Shown: positions 1 through 8,268, counted from the first letter of the stretch. The stretch: 8,418 nucleotides of DNA from an uncultured Eubacteriales bacterium (GCA_900544525.1 UQVN01000140.1:1-8418), one strand, 5' to 3'. The notes: generated by a model not told the origin, from the sequence alone. A program made the numbers and translations.

Positions 1-635
1 TTATTCGTATTGATCATTTTCGTGCCTTTGACACGTATTGGAAAATTCCTGCAAGCTGTGAAACCGCCATTGAAGGAGAATGGATCGAAGCACCAGGGTA
101 TGCGTTATTTGATGCATTATATAAAGAGATGCCAGATATTGAAATCGTAGCAGAAGATTTAGGAGATATGCGGCCAGAGGTGTATGAACTTCGCGATCAC
201 TATCATTTAAAGGGAATGAAAATTTTTCAATTTACAATGGATGTGGCAGAAGAAAATAATGACTTTGAAGATCGAGAAAATATGATTATTTATACAGGAA
301 CCCATGATAATCAGACGATGATGGGATGGTTTGAAGCGCAAGAAGAGGAGTATCAAGAAGAAATTATTGAAAACTTAGAAAAACTTGGATATGACCAAGA
401 GAAGATCATTGATCGCTTTGATTCCTATGTGCTTGATAGTATTGCAGATTGGGCAATTCTTCCTGTACAAGATATTCTAGGGCTATCGGATGAAGCGAGG
501 TTAAACACTCCAGGGACAACAGGAAGTCCAAACTGGGAATGGAAATTAGAAAATTTCTCAGAGCTTAGAAAACGAATGATTCCAATTCATCAAATGATTA
601 TTGAGAGCAAACGAGAAGAGAATGAAAATGAATAG
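1..635 (+). CDS. malQ: 4-alpha-glucanotransferase (amylomaltase, disproportionating enzyme), 3' part only
   Basis: This is the C-terminal ~210 residues of a GH77 4-alpha-glucanotransferase. The reading frame is open from the left edge (first full codon at base 3), so the start and roughly 290 residues lie outside the window, judging from the usual ~500 aa length. The family transfers maltodextrin segments between chains in the cytosol and releases glucose. The catalytic landmarks are visible: RIDHFRAF, with the nucleophile Asp at bases 12-14; AEDLG, with the acid/base Glu at 153-155; and THDN, with the transition-state Asp at 306-308. The C-terminal stretch with NTPGTTGSPNWEW is also typical of GH77. 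The frame is intact to a TAG stop. It is followed after 23 nt by the GH133 debranching enzyme, which suggests co-transcription. No signal for export can be assessed because the N-terminus is missing. Confidence 0.96.
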   Translation, partial: IRIDHFRAFDTYWKIPASCETAIEGEWIEAPGYALFDALYKEMPDIEIVAEDLGDMRPEVYELRDHYHLKGMKIFQFTMDVAEENNDFEDRENMIIYTGTHDNQTMMGWFEAQEEEYQEEIIENLEKLGYDQEKIIDRFDSYVLDSIADWAILPVQDILGLSDEARLNTPGTTGSPNWEWKLENFSELRKRMIPIHQMIIESKREENENE

Positions 636-658
636 GAGAAGAAAGAAGAGGTTTTAAT

Positions 659-2656
659 ATGCATTTTCTATATGGCGTACAAGATTGGAAAACAAGAGAA
701 AGAGGGCAAGAAGATTGTTACCTTTTGACCAATGGACTTGGTGGATTTTCCTCCACGACCATTGTAGGTTCGAATACAAGAAATGATCACAGTGTATTAA
801 TGGCTTGCGTAAAAGCACCGAATAATCGAATGAATATCGTAAATCATTTAAAGGAAACTCTCTTAGTTGGAGAGAATTCCTATAGCATTTCAACACAGGA
901 TTATGTATCCAAACAAAAAACAGAACAAGAAAATGGATTTGTTTATCAGTTGACATTTCGATTTGAAGATTACCCAGAATGGACGTATCTTGTAGAAGGG
1001 GTGGAAATTCAAAAGAAATTGGTAATGAAACAAGGAGAAAACACCGTTTGTATCTCTTATGAAATCGAAAATCGTAGTGGGAAAGAGAGTGCATTTACAA
1101 TTACCCCATATTTTCAGTTTACAAAAAAGGGAGAGAATATGGAGAAAGGACAAAAAATTGAAAAAAATAGAAACTGCATCTCTTCTAACGGATATTCCAT
1201 CTATTTTTGGACTAATGGGGTTGTAGAGGAAGAAGAAACGACATATGTAGATGACTTTTTTTACGAGTATGATATTTGTGATGGAAGAAGAGAAGTGGGA
1301 CGTTGTGCGAGCAATCATAATATTACTATTTCTCTTTTACCAAAAGAAAAGAAATCTTTCTTTCTCCTTTATAGTATGAAAGAACTATTAGAGGAAACCG
1401 TGACAGAGGAACAATTAAAAACTACGGAAAAACAGTTATTGGAACAAGCAGTCTCTTATCGAAAAGAGCTTGTAAAAACAGCAGGGCTTCAAGATGAAAT
1501 AGCACAGATGCTTGTAAAAAGCGCCAATCAATTCGTATCCGATCGAGAGTCCACAAATGGAAAAACAATTTTAGCTGGATATCCATTTTTCGAAGACTGG
1601 GGAAGGGATACGATGATCGCTATGGCAGGGTGTTGTATTTCCACAAGACAGTTTGAAACGACAAGAGAAATTTTTCGCACCTTTATGAAGTATTGTAAAA
1701 AGGGAATTATGCCAAACTTATTTCCAGAAGGGGAAAATAAACCCATGTATAATACGGTGGACGCCTCTCTTTTATTTATTAATACTGTGTATCTTTATTA
1801 TGAAAAGAGCCAAGATCAATCCTTTGTAAAAGAGGCCTATTCGGTAATGGAAGATATTATTTTCTGGTATCAAAAAGGCACAGATTTTGGAATTCATATG
1901 GATAAGGATGGCTTAATTATGGCAGGACAAGGTCTTGATCAAGTGACATGGATGGACGTTCGAATTGGAGAGATTTTGCCGACTCCAAGACATGGAAAGC
2001 CAGTGGAAATTAACGCCTATTGGTATAGTGCTCTAAAAGTGATGGAATTGTTTGCAAAAGAAGTGATGAAAGAAGAGGACAAAGCAAAAAGATATGGACA
2101 ATTGGCAGTCCAAGTAAAACAAAGTTTTGAAAAAGAATTTTGGAATGAAGAAAAACAATGCCTAAAAGATGTGATCTCCGATACAAAGGAATATGAAAAG
2201 GCGGATTGTCAAATTCGTTGCAACCAGATTTGGGCAGTTTCTATGCCATTTACTATGCTTGATAAAGAAAAAGAGGAAAAGGTTGTAGATAAAGTGTATG
2301 AAACTCTTTATACTCCTTGTGGTCTTCGAAGTCTTGCACCAGAAGAGGAGGAATTTCATCCAACTTATGGAGGGGAACAGTTAAAAAGAGATTTGGCATA
2401 TCACCAAGGAACTGTGTGGGGATTTCCACTCGGTGGATATTATTTCGCTTACTTAAAAGTGAAAGGCTATTCAAAAGAGGCAAAAAAGACCGTAAAGCGT
2501 CAGCTATCTTCATTAGAAAATACAATGCGAGAAGGTTGTGTTGGACAGATTGCAGAAATTTATGATGGACTTCGTCCTGTTCGTTCTCATGGCTGTTTTG
2601 CACAGGCTTGGAGTACAGGGGAATTGCTTCGAGTATATGAAGCGTTAGAAAGATAA
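659..2656 (+). CDS. glycogen debranching enzyme, amylo-alpha-1,6-glucosidase type (GH133)
   Basis: The 665-aa protein is the usual length for stand-alone bacterial debranching enzymes and has no signal peptide. The N-terminal domain (about residues 15-250) carries the family signature YLLTNGLGGFSS (21-32) followed by the NTRNDH segment (39-44). The C-terminal (alpha/alpha)6-barrel domain (about 280-660) carries AGYPFFEDWGRDTM (306-319), TWMD (430-433) and GQIAEIYDG (629-637). By analogy with the GH15-like glucosidase fold and eukaryotic debranchers, D433 and E633 are the likely acid/base pair; that assignment is inferred. The expected reaction is hydrolysis of the single alpha-1,6-linked glucose stub left on a limit dextrin after a transferase has moved the outer chain, a role the upstream MalQ could fill. 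The ATG is preceded at 7 nt by a purine-rich site (AGAAGAGG, 644-651). The pullulanase gene follows after 38 nt. Confidence 0.93.
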   Translation: MHFLYGVQDWKTRERGQEDCYLLTNGLGGFSSTTIVGSNTRNDHSVLMACVKAPNNRMNIVNHLKETLLVGENSYSISTQDYVSKQKTEQENGFVYQLTFRFEDYPEWTYLVEGVEIQKKLVMKQGENTVCISYEIENRSGKESAFTITPYFQFTKKGENMEKGQKIEKNRNCISSNGYSIYFWTNGVVEEEETTYVDDFFYEYDICDGRREVGRCASNHNITISLLPKEKKSFFLLYSMKELLEETVTEEQLKTTEKQLLEQAVSYRKELVKTAGLQDEIAQMLVKSANQFVSDRESTNGKTILAGYPFFEDWGRDTMIAMAGCCISTRQFETTREIFRTFMKYCKKGIMPNLFPEGENKPMYNTVDASLLFINTVYLYYEKSQDQSFVKEAYSVMEDIIFWYQKGTDFGIHMDKDGLIMAGQGLDQVTWMDVRIGEILPTPRHGKPVEINAYWYSALKVMELFAKEVMKEEDKAKRYGQLAVQVKQSFEKEFWNEEKQCLKDVISDTKEYEKADCQIRCNQIWAVSMPFTMLDKEKEEKVVDKVYETLYTPCGLRSLAPEEEEFHPTYGGEQLKRDLAYHQGTVWGFPLGGYYFAYLKVKGYSKEAKKTVKRQLSSLENTMREGCVGQIAEIYDGLRPVRSHGCFAQAWSTGELLRVYEALER

Positions 2657-2681
2657 CAGTTAACGATAAATGAAAAAAGGT

Positions 2682-2687
2682 GAGGAG
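2682..2687 (+). promoter_or_regulatory. Shine-Dalgarno site deciding the pullulanase start
   Basis: GAGGAG lies 7 nt before the ATG at 2695. A longer reading from an in-frame GTG at 2680 is possible, but that GTG sits on the edge of this ribosome-binding site, so the ATG is the better start. Confidence 0.8.
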
Positions 2688-2694
2688 ATTTCCA

Positions 2695-4716
2695 ATGAAG
2701 CGAACACCAAAAGAATGGAAACAATATTTTGAATCAGAACAGTTTGAAAAAGAGTATACTTACAGAGAATATGATCTTGGAATGACGTATACAAAAGAAA
2801 AGACCGTATTAAAACTTTGGGCACCAACAGCAGATAGCGTTTTGGTAAACCTCTATGCCTATGGGACAGAGGAAGAGGAAGCAATCGATCAAAAAAAATT
2901 ATTAAAGCAAACAGATGCAAAGAAACGATATCAAAAAGGGATTTCTTTAACAAAAGGAGAAAAAGGCGTATGGTCTTTGACATTACTAGGAGATTACCAT
3001 AACGTTTATTATGATTATGAAGTGAGAGTGGATGGAAAAACAAGACAGACAGCCGATCCTTATGCCGTTGCCTGTGGGGCAAATAGTAAGAGGAGTATGA
3101 TAATTGACTTAGCTTCTACCAATCCAGAAGGGTGGGAAGAAGATAGAGGTGCAAGAGAAAAAATGGATTGTCCTTTTATTTATGAAGTTCATATTAAAGA
3201 TTTTTCTTATGATGAAAACAGTGGAATAAAAAAAGAATATCGAGGGAAATACTTGGCGTTTACACAAGAAGGAACAACCTATCAAAACGATGGACTTCAT
3301 CCAACAGGAATCGATTATTTAAAACAGTTAGGAGTGACCCATGTTCATCTATTACCTCCTTATGATTATGGTTCTGTCGATGAATTAGGAGAGGATTCTC
3401 AATTTAACTGGGGATATGATCCCGTGAATTATAATGTACCAGAAGGTTCTTATTCCACAGATCCAAGAGAAGGTGCTGTTCGTATTAAAGAGTTTAAACA
3501 GATGGTGATGGCACTTCATAAAGCCGGGATTAACGTGGTGCTAGATACAGTGTTAAATCATACCTATTCTTTGGACTCTTGGTTTGAAAAAACCGTTCCT
3601 TATTATTATTATCGTCAATGGGAAGATGGAAGTATTTGTGATGGTTCCGATTGCAGTAATGATACGGCAAGCGATCGTTCTATGTTTGGACAGTATATGA
3701 AACAATCGTTGTTATACTGGGTAAAAGAATATCATGTGGATGGATTTCGATTTGATTTAATGGGACTTCATCATACAGACATTATGAATGAAATTCGAAA
3801 AGAATTGGATGAACTTCCTGATGGAAAAAATATTATTATGTATGGAGAACCATGGACAGCTTCTAAAACATTCATGAAAGAAAAAGCGATTCCAGCAATC
3901 AAAGACAATGTGGAATACCTGCATGAACGAGTAGCTATTTTTTGTGATAGCACAAGAGATGCCATTAAAGGCCATGTGTTCTACGGAAAAGTTCCAGGAT
4001 TTGTCAATGGAAAGCAAGGGTTAGAAAAGGAAATTGAACATTCGGTTGTGGCATGGTGTGATGGTTCGAAAAAGTGGAGACCAAAAGCTCCTTCTCAGAT
4101 TATTTCTTATGTATCTGCCCATGATAATTTCACTCTATGGGACAAACTTCTTATTACATTGCGAAAAGAGCCTGAGTATGAGAAACGAGATGAAGAAATT
4201 GTTCGAATTAATAAATTAGTAGCAGCTATTGTATTTACGTGTCAAGGCATGGTATTTATTCAGGCAGGAGAGGAGTTTGCAAGAACGAAATTAGGAGAGG
4301 AAAATAGTTATTGTTCTTCTGCAAAATTAAATCAGTTAGATTGGAAGCGAACCATTGATTATGCGGATTTAGTCGAATATTATAAAGGACTCTATCAGAT
4401 TCGAAAACAGTTTGGAACATATCGCTATTTTGGAAACGATGCCTACCAGTATTGTAATTTTTTTAAGTGTCAAGAGAAGAATGTAGTCGCTTTTACAATG
4501 AAGAATGTAAGAGCAGATGAGACATATGAACAGTTATTTGTGGCGTATAATGCCAATAAAAAAGAAGTAAAAGTAAATCTTCCAGATGGAACTTATAGGC
4601 TTCTTGCAGATGAAAGCAGTACTACGAGGGAAAAAGAAGGGAAAGAAATAAAAGATTTTGTTCTCTTAAAACCGCAAAGTGCAATTATTTGTGCAAAGCC
4701 ACAAGAAAAAAATTAA
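2695..4716 (+). CDS. pulA: type I pullulanase, short intracellular form (GH13_14, CBM48)
   Basis: The 673-aa enzyme hydrolyses alpha-1,6 branch points in glycogen, limit dextrins or pullulan. An N-terminal CBM48-type beta domain is recognisable at LWAPTADSV (41-49), and the (beta/alpha)8 barrel begins near YEVHIKDFS (163-171). The type I pullulanase signature YNWGYDP appears as FNWGYDP (237-243). The GH13 catalytic set is complete: D284 and H289 in region I, nucleophile D354 in DGFRFD, acid/base E385 in MYGEPW, and D477 in SAHDNFT. There is no signal peptide, no CBM41 and no surface anchor, so it should act in the cytosol, like Bacillus AmyX and unlike secreted pullulanases. The ATG at 2695 was chosen because GAGGAG precedes it at 7 nt; a GTG five codons upstream overlaps that site. 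It lies between the GH133 debrancher and the GH13_20 gene in the same operon. Confidence 0.95.
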   Translation: MKRTPKEWKQYFESEQFEKEYTYREYDLGMTYTKEKTVLKLWAPTADSVLVNLYAYGTEEEEAIDQKKLLKQTDAKKRYQKGISLTKGEKGVWSLTLLGDYHNVYYDYEVRVDGKTRQTADPYAVACGANSKRSMIIDLASTNPEGWEEDRGAREKMDCPFIYEVHIKDFSYDENSGIKKEYRGKYLAFTQEGTTYQNDGLHPTGIDYLKQLGVTHVHLLPPYDYGSVDELGEDSQFNWGYDPVNYNVPEGSYSTDPREGAVRIKEFKQMVMALHKAGINVVLDTVLNHTYSLDSWFEKTVPYYYYRQWEDGSICDGSDCSNDTASDRSMFGQYMKQSLLYWVKEYHVDGFRFDLMGLHHTDIMNEIRKELDELPDGKNIIMYGEPWTASKTFMKEKAIPAIKDNVEYLHERVAIFCDSTRDAIKGHVFYGKVPGFVNGKQGLEKEIEHSVVAWCDGSKKWRPKAPSQIISYVSAHDNFTLWDKLLITLRKEPEYEKRDEEIVRINKLVAAIVFTCQGMVFIQAGEEFARTKLGEENSYCSSAKLNQLDWKRTIDYADLVEYYKGLYQIRKQFGTYRYFGNDAYQYCNFFKCQEKNVVAFTMKNVRADETYEQLFVAYNANKKEVKVNLPDGTYRLLADESSTTREKEGKEIKDFVLLKPQSAIICAKPQEKN

Positions 4717-4761
4717 AAAAAGACATGTAATGGATAAGGGAAAGAAATAGGAGAACTAGCA

Positions 4762-6531
4762 ATGGAATTTGGGAGCGTTTATCACAGAACCACAGAGCAA
4801 TATTGCTATGCAAGAAATGAAGAAGAATTAGCTATAAGTTTATTGACAGGCTATGATGTAAAACAAGTGTTTATCAATTGGGGAGATCCGTTTTCCGCTG
4901 GTATTTTAGGTGGCAATGAAATTTGGTCAGGTCAAGAAGAGGAAATAAAAGAGAGGATCGAACTAGAACATCATCTTTTATGGAAAATTGTGTTAAAGCC
5001 AAAGTATAAACGGTGTAAATATTATTTTAAACTTCTTACAGAGCAAGAACAATGGATTTATGTAGAAGACGGCTTTTATCAGGAACAACAATTAAAAGAA
5101 AGCGGTCGTATGATCCAATATTTTATTATGCCTTGGATGAATAAAAAAGATATTGGAGTTGTTCCAAAATGGGCAGAGAATACCGTTTGGTATCAAATAT
5201 TTCCCGATCGCTTTTGTAATGGAGAGGGAAAAAAGGATTATCCTCATATAAAACCTTGGAAAATGGAAAAGACAACTTATTTTGATCTCTATGGTGGTGA
5301 TTTAAAAGGAATTATACAAAAACTATCATACTTAAAAGAGCTTGGAATCACTGGAATTTATTTGAATCCTATTTGTGAAGCCATTTCCAATCATAAATAT
5401 GATACAACCGATTACAAAAAAATCGATCCGATGTTTGGGAATGAAGATAGGATGAAGGAACTGGTACAAAAGGCACATTCCCTTCAGATGAAAGTGATGA
5501 TGGATGGAGTATTTAATCATTGTGGAACAGAGTTTCTTCCGTGGAAAGATGTATTAGAACATGGAGAACATTCCAGATATAAAGATTGGTTTATGATTCA
5601 ACAGTTTCCTGTTGAGAAGGGAAAAAGAAACACAAGAGATGGTAGCTATTATTCTTTCGCGTTTGCAGGAGGTATGCCAAAACTTAACACAAACAATGAG
5701 GAAGTCGTTGCGTTCATAAAGGATGTATGTGGATATTGGGTAGATGTATATGGAATCGATGGCATTCGTTTCGATGTTGGCAACGAAGTATCCCATTATT
5801 TGTTAAAGCAGTTAAGAGCGTATTTATTAGAGAAAAAGCCAGATCTTTATTTACTTGGTGAAATTTGGCATGATTCTACTCCGTGGCTTCTTGGAGATGA
5901 ATACGATGCTGTTATGAATTATCCTCTTACAAGCAGTATCAATGATTTTTGGAAAGAAGATTTAACAGCAAAGCAGTTTGAACATGCCATTAATCGTTGC
6001 ATGAATTTGTATCGAGAACAAAATCAAAAAGTTATGTTTAATCTATTGGATTCTCATGATACCGATCGATTGCGGACAAGATGTGGCAGTGAAGATATTT
6101 TTTATCAGCAGATGGCACTGTTATTTACGATGGCAGGAAGTGCTTGTATTTATTATGGAACAGAAATTGCAATGGAAGGGGGACACGATCCGGACTGTCG
6201 TCGCTGTATGCCATGGGGAGAAATTGAAAAAGGTGTTTATGAAAAAGAACTAATGGCTATGAAAACTCTGATCCAGATGAGAAAAAAAGAAGAAGCAACG
6301 CATTCTTTGGCCATTCAATTTTTATATCGAGATGAAGAGGCAAAAAAAGAAAGAGTGATTCATTATAAAAAAGATCAAAACTTTTATGTGTTGCTAAATG
6401 CCACAAATGAGCCAATTGGGTTGAAAGAGTATATGAAAGAGAGCAATAATATAGAACGGTTATTTCAGTGGAATTGTAAGGGAGATGTATTAGGAGTGAA
6501 TGGAACACTTATCTATAAAAAGAATCCATAG
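4762..6531 (+). CDS. neopullulanase / cyclomaltodextrinase / maltogenic amylase (GH13_20, CBM34)
   Basis: At 589 aa this has the usual size of the subfamily. The N-terminal ~125 residues fit the CBM34-type domain that forms the dimer interface in this group. The barrel starts at WYQIFPDRF (143-151). Conserved region V reads MPKLN (305-309), the marker of the neopullulanase subfamily. The catalytic set is complete: D248 and H253 in region I, nucleophile D338 in GIRFD, acid/base E367 in LGEIW, and D433 in SHDTDR. Members hydrolyse cyclodextrins, pullulan and short maltodextrins, mostly to maltose or panose, and can also transglycosylate. The sequence cannot say which substrate is preferred, so no gene symbol is assigned. 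There is no signal peptide, which fits a cytosolic enzyme acting on imported dextrins or cyclodextrins. AGGAG (4749-4753) lies 8 nt before the ATG. The gap to pulA is 45 nt. Confidence 0.93.
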   Translation: MEFGSVYHRTTEQYCYARNEEELAISLLTGYDVKQVFINWGDPFSAGILGGNEIWSGQEEEIKERIELEHHLLWKIVLKPKYKRCKYYFKLLTEQEQWIYVEDGFYQEQQLKESGRMIQYFIMPWMNKKDIGVVPKWAENTVWYQIFPDRFCNGEGKKDYPHIKPWKMEKTTYFDLYGGDLKGIIQKLSYLKELGITGIYLNPICEAISNHKYDTTDYKKIDPMFGNEDRMKELVQKAHSLQMKVMMDGVFNHCGTEFLPWKDVLEHGEHSRYKDWFMIQQFPVEKGKRNTRDGSYYSFAFAGGMPKLNTNNEEVVAFIKDVCGYWVDVYGIDGIRFDVGNEVSHYLLKQLRAYLLEKKPDLYLLGEIWHDSTPWLLGDEYDAVMNYPLTSSINDFWKEDLTAKQFEHAINRCMNLYREQNQKVMFNLLDSHDTDRLRTRCGSEDIFYQQMALLFTMAGSACIYYGTEIAMEGGHDPDCRRCMPWGEIEKGVYEKELMAMKTLIQMRKKEEATHSLAIQFLYRDEEAKKERVIHYKKDQNFYVLLNATNEPIGLKEYMKESNNIERLFQWNCKGDVLGVNGTLIYKKNP

Positions 6532-6616
6532 AAAAAGATGGAAAAATGATAGCAAATGATGTTGAATTTTTTCAGTATTTAAAAATAACAAGAGATGATA
6601 AGATATGTTTATCAAA

Positions 6617-6624
6617 AAGGAGGG
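6617..6624 (+). promoter_or_regulatory. strong Shine-Dalgarno site deciding the oligo-1,6-glucosidase start
   Basis: AAGGAGGG contains a full AGGAGG core ending 6 nt before the ATG at 6630. The frame is open back to an ATG at 6546, but that codon has only a weak purine stretch before it, and the 28 extra residues do not resemble the family N-terminus. The site therefore fixes the start at 6630. Confidence 0.88.
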
Positions 6625-6629
6625 ACATT

Positions 6630-8249
6630 ATGGAACAAAAACAACAGCTTTGGTGGAAAGATGCCGTTATGTATCAAATTTATCCAAAGAGTTTTAATGA
6701 TACAAATGGAGATGGAATTGGGGATCTAGAAGGGATTATTGAAAAACTAGATTATTTACATACGTTAGAAATTAAAGGGATTTGGCTTTCCCCTGTCTAT
6801 AAATCCCCACAAGATGATAATGGGTATGATATTGCAGATTATCAGGATATCGATCCAATGTTTGGCTCTATGGACACAATGCTTCGTTTAATTGAAGAAG
6901 GAAAAAAGAGAGATATTCGGATTATTATGGACTTAGTGCTCAATCACTCTTCTGATGAACATCGCTGGTTTATAGAAGCGAAGAAAAGTAAGGACAATCC
7001 TTATCATGACTATTATGTATGGAGAGATGGAGAAGAAGGAGTGCCACCAAATGACATGAGATCCTGTTTTGGAGGCTCTGCGTGGGAATGGGTGCCAGAA
7101 TTGCAACAATATTATTTTCATCAGTTTTCAAGAAAACAGCCTGATTTAAACTGGGAAAATGAAAAAGTAAGGGAAGAACTTTATGAGATGATCCGTTGGT
7201 GGATGGACAAAGGGCTTGGTGGATTTCGTTTAGATGTCATCGATTGTATTGCAAAAGAGCCAGATAAAAAAATTACAGGAAATGGCCCAAGACTTCATGA
7301 ATTTATTCAAGAAATGAGTAAAGAAACGTTTGGACATAGTGAATTTTTAACTGTAGGGGAAACTTGGGGAGCTACCCCTGAGATCGCTATGCAATATAGC
7401 AATCCAGATGGCAGTGAATTTTCTATGGTATTTCAGTTTGAGCATATTTTGCTCGATCAAGAAGGACCAGAGAAATGGGATTTAAAACCACTCGATCTTG
7501 TAGAATTAAAGAAAGTTCTTTCAAAATGGCAAACAAAGCTTCATGATAAAGGATGGAATAGTCTCTTTTGGGATAATCACGATCTTCCAAGAGCCGTATC
7601 TCGTTTTGGCGATGATAAAGAATATCGTGTGCCATCCGCTAAAATGCTTGCAACCGTTCTTCATGGGATGCAAGGAACTCCTTATATTTATCAAGGAGAA
7701 GAACTTGGCATGACAAATGTTCGTTATGAATTATCCGAATATCGTGATATTGAACTTTTGAATATGTATCAAGAAAGAAAAGAAAAAGGATATAAAGAAG
7801 AAGAGATTATGGAGTCCATTTATGCAAAGGGTAGAGATAATGCCAGAACACCGATGCAGTGGAGTGATGAGGCACAAGCAGGGTTTACGACAGGTACTCC
7901 TTGGATCAAAGTCAATCCAAATTACAAAGAGATCAATGCGAAAAGTCAATTAGAGGACAAAGATTCTATTTTCTATTATTATAAAAAGTTAGTACAACTT
8001 CGGAAAGAAATGCCAATTCTCGTTTATGGCGATTACCAATTGTTGATGCCAGAAGATAAAGACATTTTTACTTATGTTCGTACTTTTGAGAATGAAAAAC
8101 TATTAGTTGTTGCCAATTTCCATGGAATGGAACGGGAGTATGATGTGCCAGAAGAATTTAAAGAAGCTACAAAAATAATTGGTAACTACGAGGAAGAGAA
8201 AGCCGGTATCTTAAAACCATACGAAGTGAGAATGTATTATAAACAATAG
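6630..8249 (+). CDS. malL: oligo-1,6-glucosidase / alpha-glucosidase (GH13_31)
   Basis: The 539-aa protein hydrolyses non-reducing terminal glucose from isomaltose-type and other short alpha-glucosides in the cytosol. It begins in family style with WWKDAVMYQIYPKSF (8-22), then a DTNGDGIGD calcium loop (24-32). Region I holds D101 and H106, region V is QPDLN (170-174, the oligo-1,6-glucosidase marker), the nucleophile is D202 in GFRLDV, the acid/base is E244 in VGETWG, and D318 is in DNHDLPR. The residue after the nucleophile is Val (203), which in characterised GH13_31 enzymes goes with alpha-1,6 preference, whereas Ala or Thr goes with alpha-1,4. The NGPRLHEF motif is also typical. The start was placed at 6630 because of the AAGGAGGG site. 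It is the last gene before a terminator and probably completes dextrin breakdown to glucose. A dextran-glucosidase (DexB-like) role is the main alternative. Confidence 0.94.
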   Translation: MEQKQQLWWKDAVMYQIYPKSFNDTNGDGIGDLEGIIEKLDYLHTLEIKGIWLSPVYKSPQDDNGYDIADYQDIDPMFGSMDTMLRLIEEGKKRDIRIIMDLVLNHSSDEHRWFIEAKKSKDNPYHDYYVWRDGEEGVPPNDMRSCFGGSAWEWVPELQQYYFHQFSRKQPDLNWENEKVREELYEMIRWWMDKGLGGFRLDVIDCIAKEPDKKITGNGPRLHEFIQEMSKETFGHSEFLTVGETWGATPEIAMQYSNPDGSEFSMVFQFEHILLDQEGPEKWDLKPLDLVELKKVLSKWQTKLHDKGWNSLFWDNHDLPRAVSRFGDDKEYRVPSAKMLATVLHGMQGTPYIYQGEELGMTNVRYELSEYRDIELLNMYQERKEKGYKEEEIMESIYAKGRDNARTPMQWSDEAQAGFTTGTPWIKVNPNYKEINAKSQLEDKDSIFYYYKKLVQLRKEMPILVYGDYQLLMPEDKDIFTYVRTFENEKLLVVANFHGMEREYDVPEEFKEATKIIGNYEEEKAGILKPYEVRMYYKQ

Positions 8250-8268
8250 AATAATTACAAAGGAACAT

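Noticed and set aside
654..1318. Minus-strand open frames of about 140 codons opposite the GH133 gene
   Set aside because: They lie wholly opposite a clear gene, are rich in Phe, Leu, Ile and Ser as expected from antisense of AT-rich coding DNA, and show no family motif or convincing ribosome-binding site.
2317..2565. Plus-strand 82-codon open frame inside the GH133 gene
   Set aside because: It is a shifted-frame shadow within the conserved C-terminal domain, with an Arg/Lys/Ser-rich composition and no recognisable domain.
2643..2665. Small inverted repeat CGTTA / TAACG around the GH133 stop codon
   Set aside because: Only 5 bp with a 13-nt loop and no T tract follows; too weak for a terminator or operator.
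4768..4784. Catabolite-response (cre)-like sequence TTGGGAGCGTTTATCA at the start of the GH13_20 gene
   Set aside because: Aligned on the central CG it has about three mismatches to the cre consensus, including the terminal CA being out of register, and it lies inside the coding region.
6562..6591. Possible internal promoter (TTGAAT with ATAACA or TAACAA)
   Set aside because: No acceptable -10 match is found at 16-18 nt spacing; AT-rich sequence gives such partial matches by chance.
6546..6629. ATG at 6546 as the start of the oligo-1,6-glucosidase
   Set aside because: It lacks a good Shine-Dalgarno site and adds 28 residues not seen in the family, while a strong AAGGAGGG precedes the family-style start at 6630.
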